A DNA stretch of 18,097 nt, from the NCBI GenBank assembly GCA_002431285.1, contig DJEF01000015.1, forward strand, positions 1 to 18,097, read 5' to 3'. The notes beneath the pieces are model-generated. The model was not told where the DNA came from and did no database searches. It was given only the letters and a program-made list of their open reading frames with translations. Positions within the stretch are counted from its first letter, which is position 1; every line of letters begins with the position of its first letter. The stretch is from Ruminococcaceae bacterium UBA5905. GTDB taxonomy: Bacteria; Bacillota; Clostridia; Oscillospirales; Acutalibacteraceae. Position numbers and translations under genes: made by a program. This document shows, one piece after another, positions 16,791 to 18,097 of the stretch.

Positions 16791-16844
16791 CTATGAGAAG
16801 ATCGGGGCGTAAAGCCGTCAGGCGAAGTGGAGAAACAGAGCGAT

Positions 16845-17510
16845 ATGCAAACAATTTTGATCATGGATGGCGATGCCGCGACCGCCGATCGGGAGCAGGA
16901 GGCTTTGGAGCGGGCGGGCTATGCGGTTCTGCGGGCCCGCACCGACGCGGAAGCGCTCCGTGTGCTCCGGAGCGTTCGCCCCAACCTTATTCTGCTGGAC
17001 CGGATGCCGTCGGGGTCGTCCGGCGAGACGCTTTTGCCCCAGCTGAAAGGCATTCCCGTGATGGCGGTCAGCGCGCAAGCGGCCGCACAGGACAAGACCG
17101 TACCGCGGCGCGGCGGTTCGGCGGACAAGGGGACACCGCGCATGGACGCAAAAGAACTGCCGATGAGGGTTGCGGCACGGCTCAGAGAGGTGTCGCATTC
17201 TCCCTTTGTCACGGTGCTGTCCTGTGGAGAGTTGACGCTGGACACTGCCTCCCGGGAGGTGCGGATCGACGGGATGCCCGTGTCCCTGACCCGGACGGAA
17301 TATGCGATCCTGAAACTGCTGATGCAGAATTCCGGCCGGGTGCTGGCCAAATCCGTGCTGCTTGACCGCATCGGCGAGGATACCCCCGACTGTACCGAAA
17401 GCTCGCTGAAAACACACGTCAGCAATCTGCGCGGAAAACTGCGGGATGTGACGGGGAAGGACTATATCGAGGCGGTCTGGGGGATCGGATTTCGCCTGAA
17501 CGCAGGATAA
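16845..17510 (+). CDS. Orphan OmpR/PhoB-family response regulator with eroded receiver
   Basis: A 221-residue regulator. The receiver domain (about 1-115) keeps the phospho-acceptor D52 in LLDRMP and S76 at the switch Thr/Ser position. The acidic pair near the N-terminus is D8-G9 instead of D-D. The invariant Lys of the KPF motif is replaced by Thr (T97 in GTPRMDAKEL). Normal phosphorylation is therefore doubtful. The C-terminal winged helix (about 127-220) is intact, with LTRTEYAILKLL, ESSLKTHVSNLRGKL and VWGIGFRL. I chose the ATG at 16845 because MQTILIMDGD is the usual family start; a GTG six codons upstream lacks a ribosome site, and the chosen start has only GGAG about 12 nt away. No histidine kinase gene is next to it. 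Its promoter is unclear: a terminator sits just upstream. Confidence 0.9.
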   Translation: MQTILIMDGDAATADREQEALERAGYAVLRARTDAEALRVLRSVRPNLILLDRMPSGSSGETLLPQLKGIPVMAVSAQAAAQDKTVPRRGGSADKGTPRMDAKELPMRVAARLREVSHSPFVTVLSCGELTLDTASREVRIDGMPVSLTRTEYAILKLLMQNSGRVLAKSVLLDRIGEDTPDCTESSLKTHVSNLRGKLRDVTGKDYIEAVWGIGFRLNAG

Positions 17511-17552
17511 AAAACCGCCGATCCGCGGAGGGCAACAAAGCCCATACATCGT

Positions 17553-17921
17553 AGCCTGGCTGACACAAAGCTTTTTAATGCTTCGGTACTGCCTTGCATA
17601 ATTATCTTATCTCTAGGGCATACACTCGAAAAAGAATCTGTAGATTTTACATCCGTTTATCAAGTTAGTGATGGTGGTAAATGCAAAAGCATACAGAATA
17701 TTTTTGATGCCATTTATGAGGATGGTAATTATCAGCTGCCAGACGGCAGAAGCTATAGATTTCGGCAAGGAACGGTTCAAAGCATAGAGAATGATGCATT
17801 ATGGACAATTTCTTCTTGCGAAAGTGAGGAACGGCTGAGAGAGGTAGGATCTAAAACATGGCTTACTTTTTCTCAAATAGGAAAGATTCACGTTGGTATT
17901 AAAACAACAGCCGATTATGTG
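17553..17921 (+). pseudogene. Fragment resembling the C-terminal part of an N-6 adenine DNA methylase (Eco57I/type IIG-like)
   Basis: Starting about 40 bp after the response-regulator stop, an open frame without start codon reads LADTKLFNASVLPCIIIL, then VDFTSVYQ, and ends with a TWLTFSQIGKIHVGIKTTAD stretch. These resemble motifs in N-6 adenine methylases of restriction-modification type: the 'F.aavLP.iiil' block after the catalytic domain, and the 'VGIkTtaDkVFI' block at the start of target recognition. This is recognition from memory of the family, not a search. The catalytic NPPY part, a start codon and a ribosome site are all missing. Base composition turns abruptly AT-rich here, unlike the DNA to the left. 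At about 17913-17921 the frame passes directly into an AAA-ATPase-like sequence. Likely a transferred, broken gene or an assembly join. Confidence 0.6.
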
Positions 17922-18097
17922 GATAAGACCCTGATGCTCAAGGAGTTTATCGATTCTAAGCCCAAGGTTTCTCTTTTTACCCGTCCGAGACGCTTCGGAA
18001 AAACATTGGCAATGGATATGCTGAAAACTTTCTTCGAGGTCAGCGACACGGATACCTCCAAGTATTTCAAGAATAAAAAGATTTGGAGCTGCGGTGA
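17910..18097 (+). CDS. AAA-ATPase-like protein (PF09820 type), truncated at the window edge
   Basis: In frame with the methylase-like fragment, the sequence from ADYVDKTLMLKEFID onward matches the N-terminal portion of the AAA-ATPase-like family, often joined to a PD-(D/E)XK nuclease domain (DUF1703) and common in gut Clostridia and Bacteroidetes. The P-loop-like signature TRPRRFGKTL lies at about 17979-18008, followed by MDMLKTFFEV. It runs off the right end, so its C-terminal part cannot be judged. Members normally begin 15-25 residues before YVDKT with their own ATG; here that segment is replaced by methylase-like sequence, and no start codon with a ribosome site is present. The first in-frame ATG, at 17934, lies inside the conserved region. 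AT-rich, like the fragment before it. Confidence 0.7.

Overview
The window looks like chromosomal DNA from a GC-rich Clostridia member, probably an Oscillospiraceae/Ruminococcaceae-type gut Firmicute. The reasons are strong GGAGG ribosome sites, sigma-70-type TTGACA/TATAAT promoters, a DnaD plus DnaC/DnaI-like primosomal pair, a type III glutamine synthetase, a zinc-ribbon/kinase/PASTA membrane protein of a kind common in that group, and rho-independent terminators. Species-level placement is not possible from this alone. The last ~550 bp are visibly more AT-rich than the rest.

Layout: (1) 159-1808 (-) is a large multi-pass membrane protein with a Pro-rich cytoplasmic N-terminus, its own promoter, and a hairpin terminator. 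(2) 2000-4092 (-) is a two-gene sugar-catabolism-like operon (TIM-barrel isomerase/epimerase, then Gfo/Idh/MocA oxidoreductase) with a clear promoter and terminator. (3) 4683-8387 (+) is a run of a two-domain DnaD protein, a DnaC/DnaI-like AAA+ helicase loader, and a zinc-ribbon/kinase-fold/TM/2xPASTA protein whose catalytic motifs are all degenerate (a pseudokinase). It ends in an 18-bp perfect-stem terminator shared with the convergent glnN. (4) 8476-10572 (-) is glnN. (5) 11167-12207 (+) is an orphan RnfD/NqrB-like membrane protein, preceded by a long leader carrying a 21-bp x4 tandem repeat. (6) 12262-12547 (+) is a tRNA-Met/Glu/Val operon whose -35 box overlaps the rnfD-like stop codon.

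(7) 12582-14176 is ~1.6 kb without a convincing gene. It holds an orphan strong terminator, a 20-unit 16-bp minisatellite, and a perfect-consensus promoter facing ~700 nt of apparently non-coding DNA. (8) 14177-16393 (+) is a TetR regulator with a palindromic operator at its own start site, a translationally coupled Cys-rich KTR-type mini-protein, a DUF998-type membrane protein and a second coupled small membrane protein, followed by a terminator. This looks like an accessory TetR-controlled membrane module. (9) 16845-17510 (+) is an orphan OmpR-family regulator with an eroded receiver domain. (10) 17553-18097 (+) is an AT-rich, apparently chimeric reading frame: a fragment resembling the C-terminal part of an N-6 adenine DNA methylase runs straight into an AAA-ATPase-like domain cut by the window edge.

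The most noteworthy points are the PASTA pseudokinase linked to primosomal genes, the methylase/AAA chimera at a composition break, the minisatellite next to a perfect orphan promoter, and the TetR-KTR-DUF998 module with potentially competing hairpins in its internal spacer.
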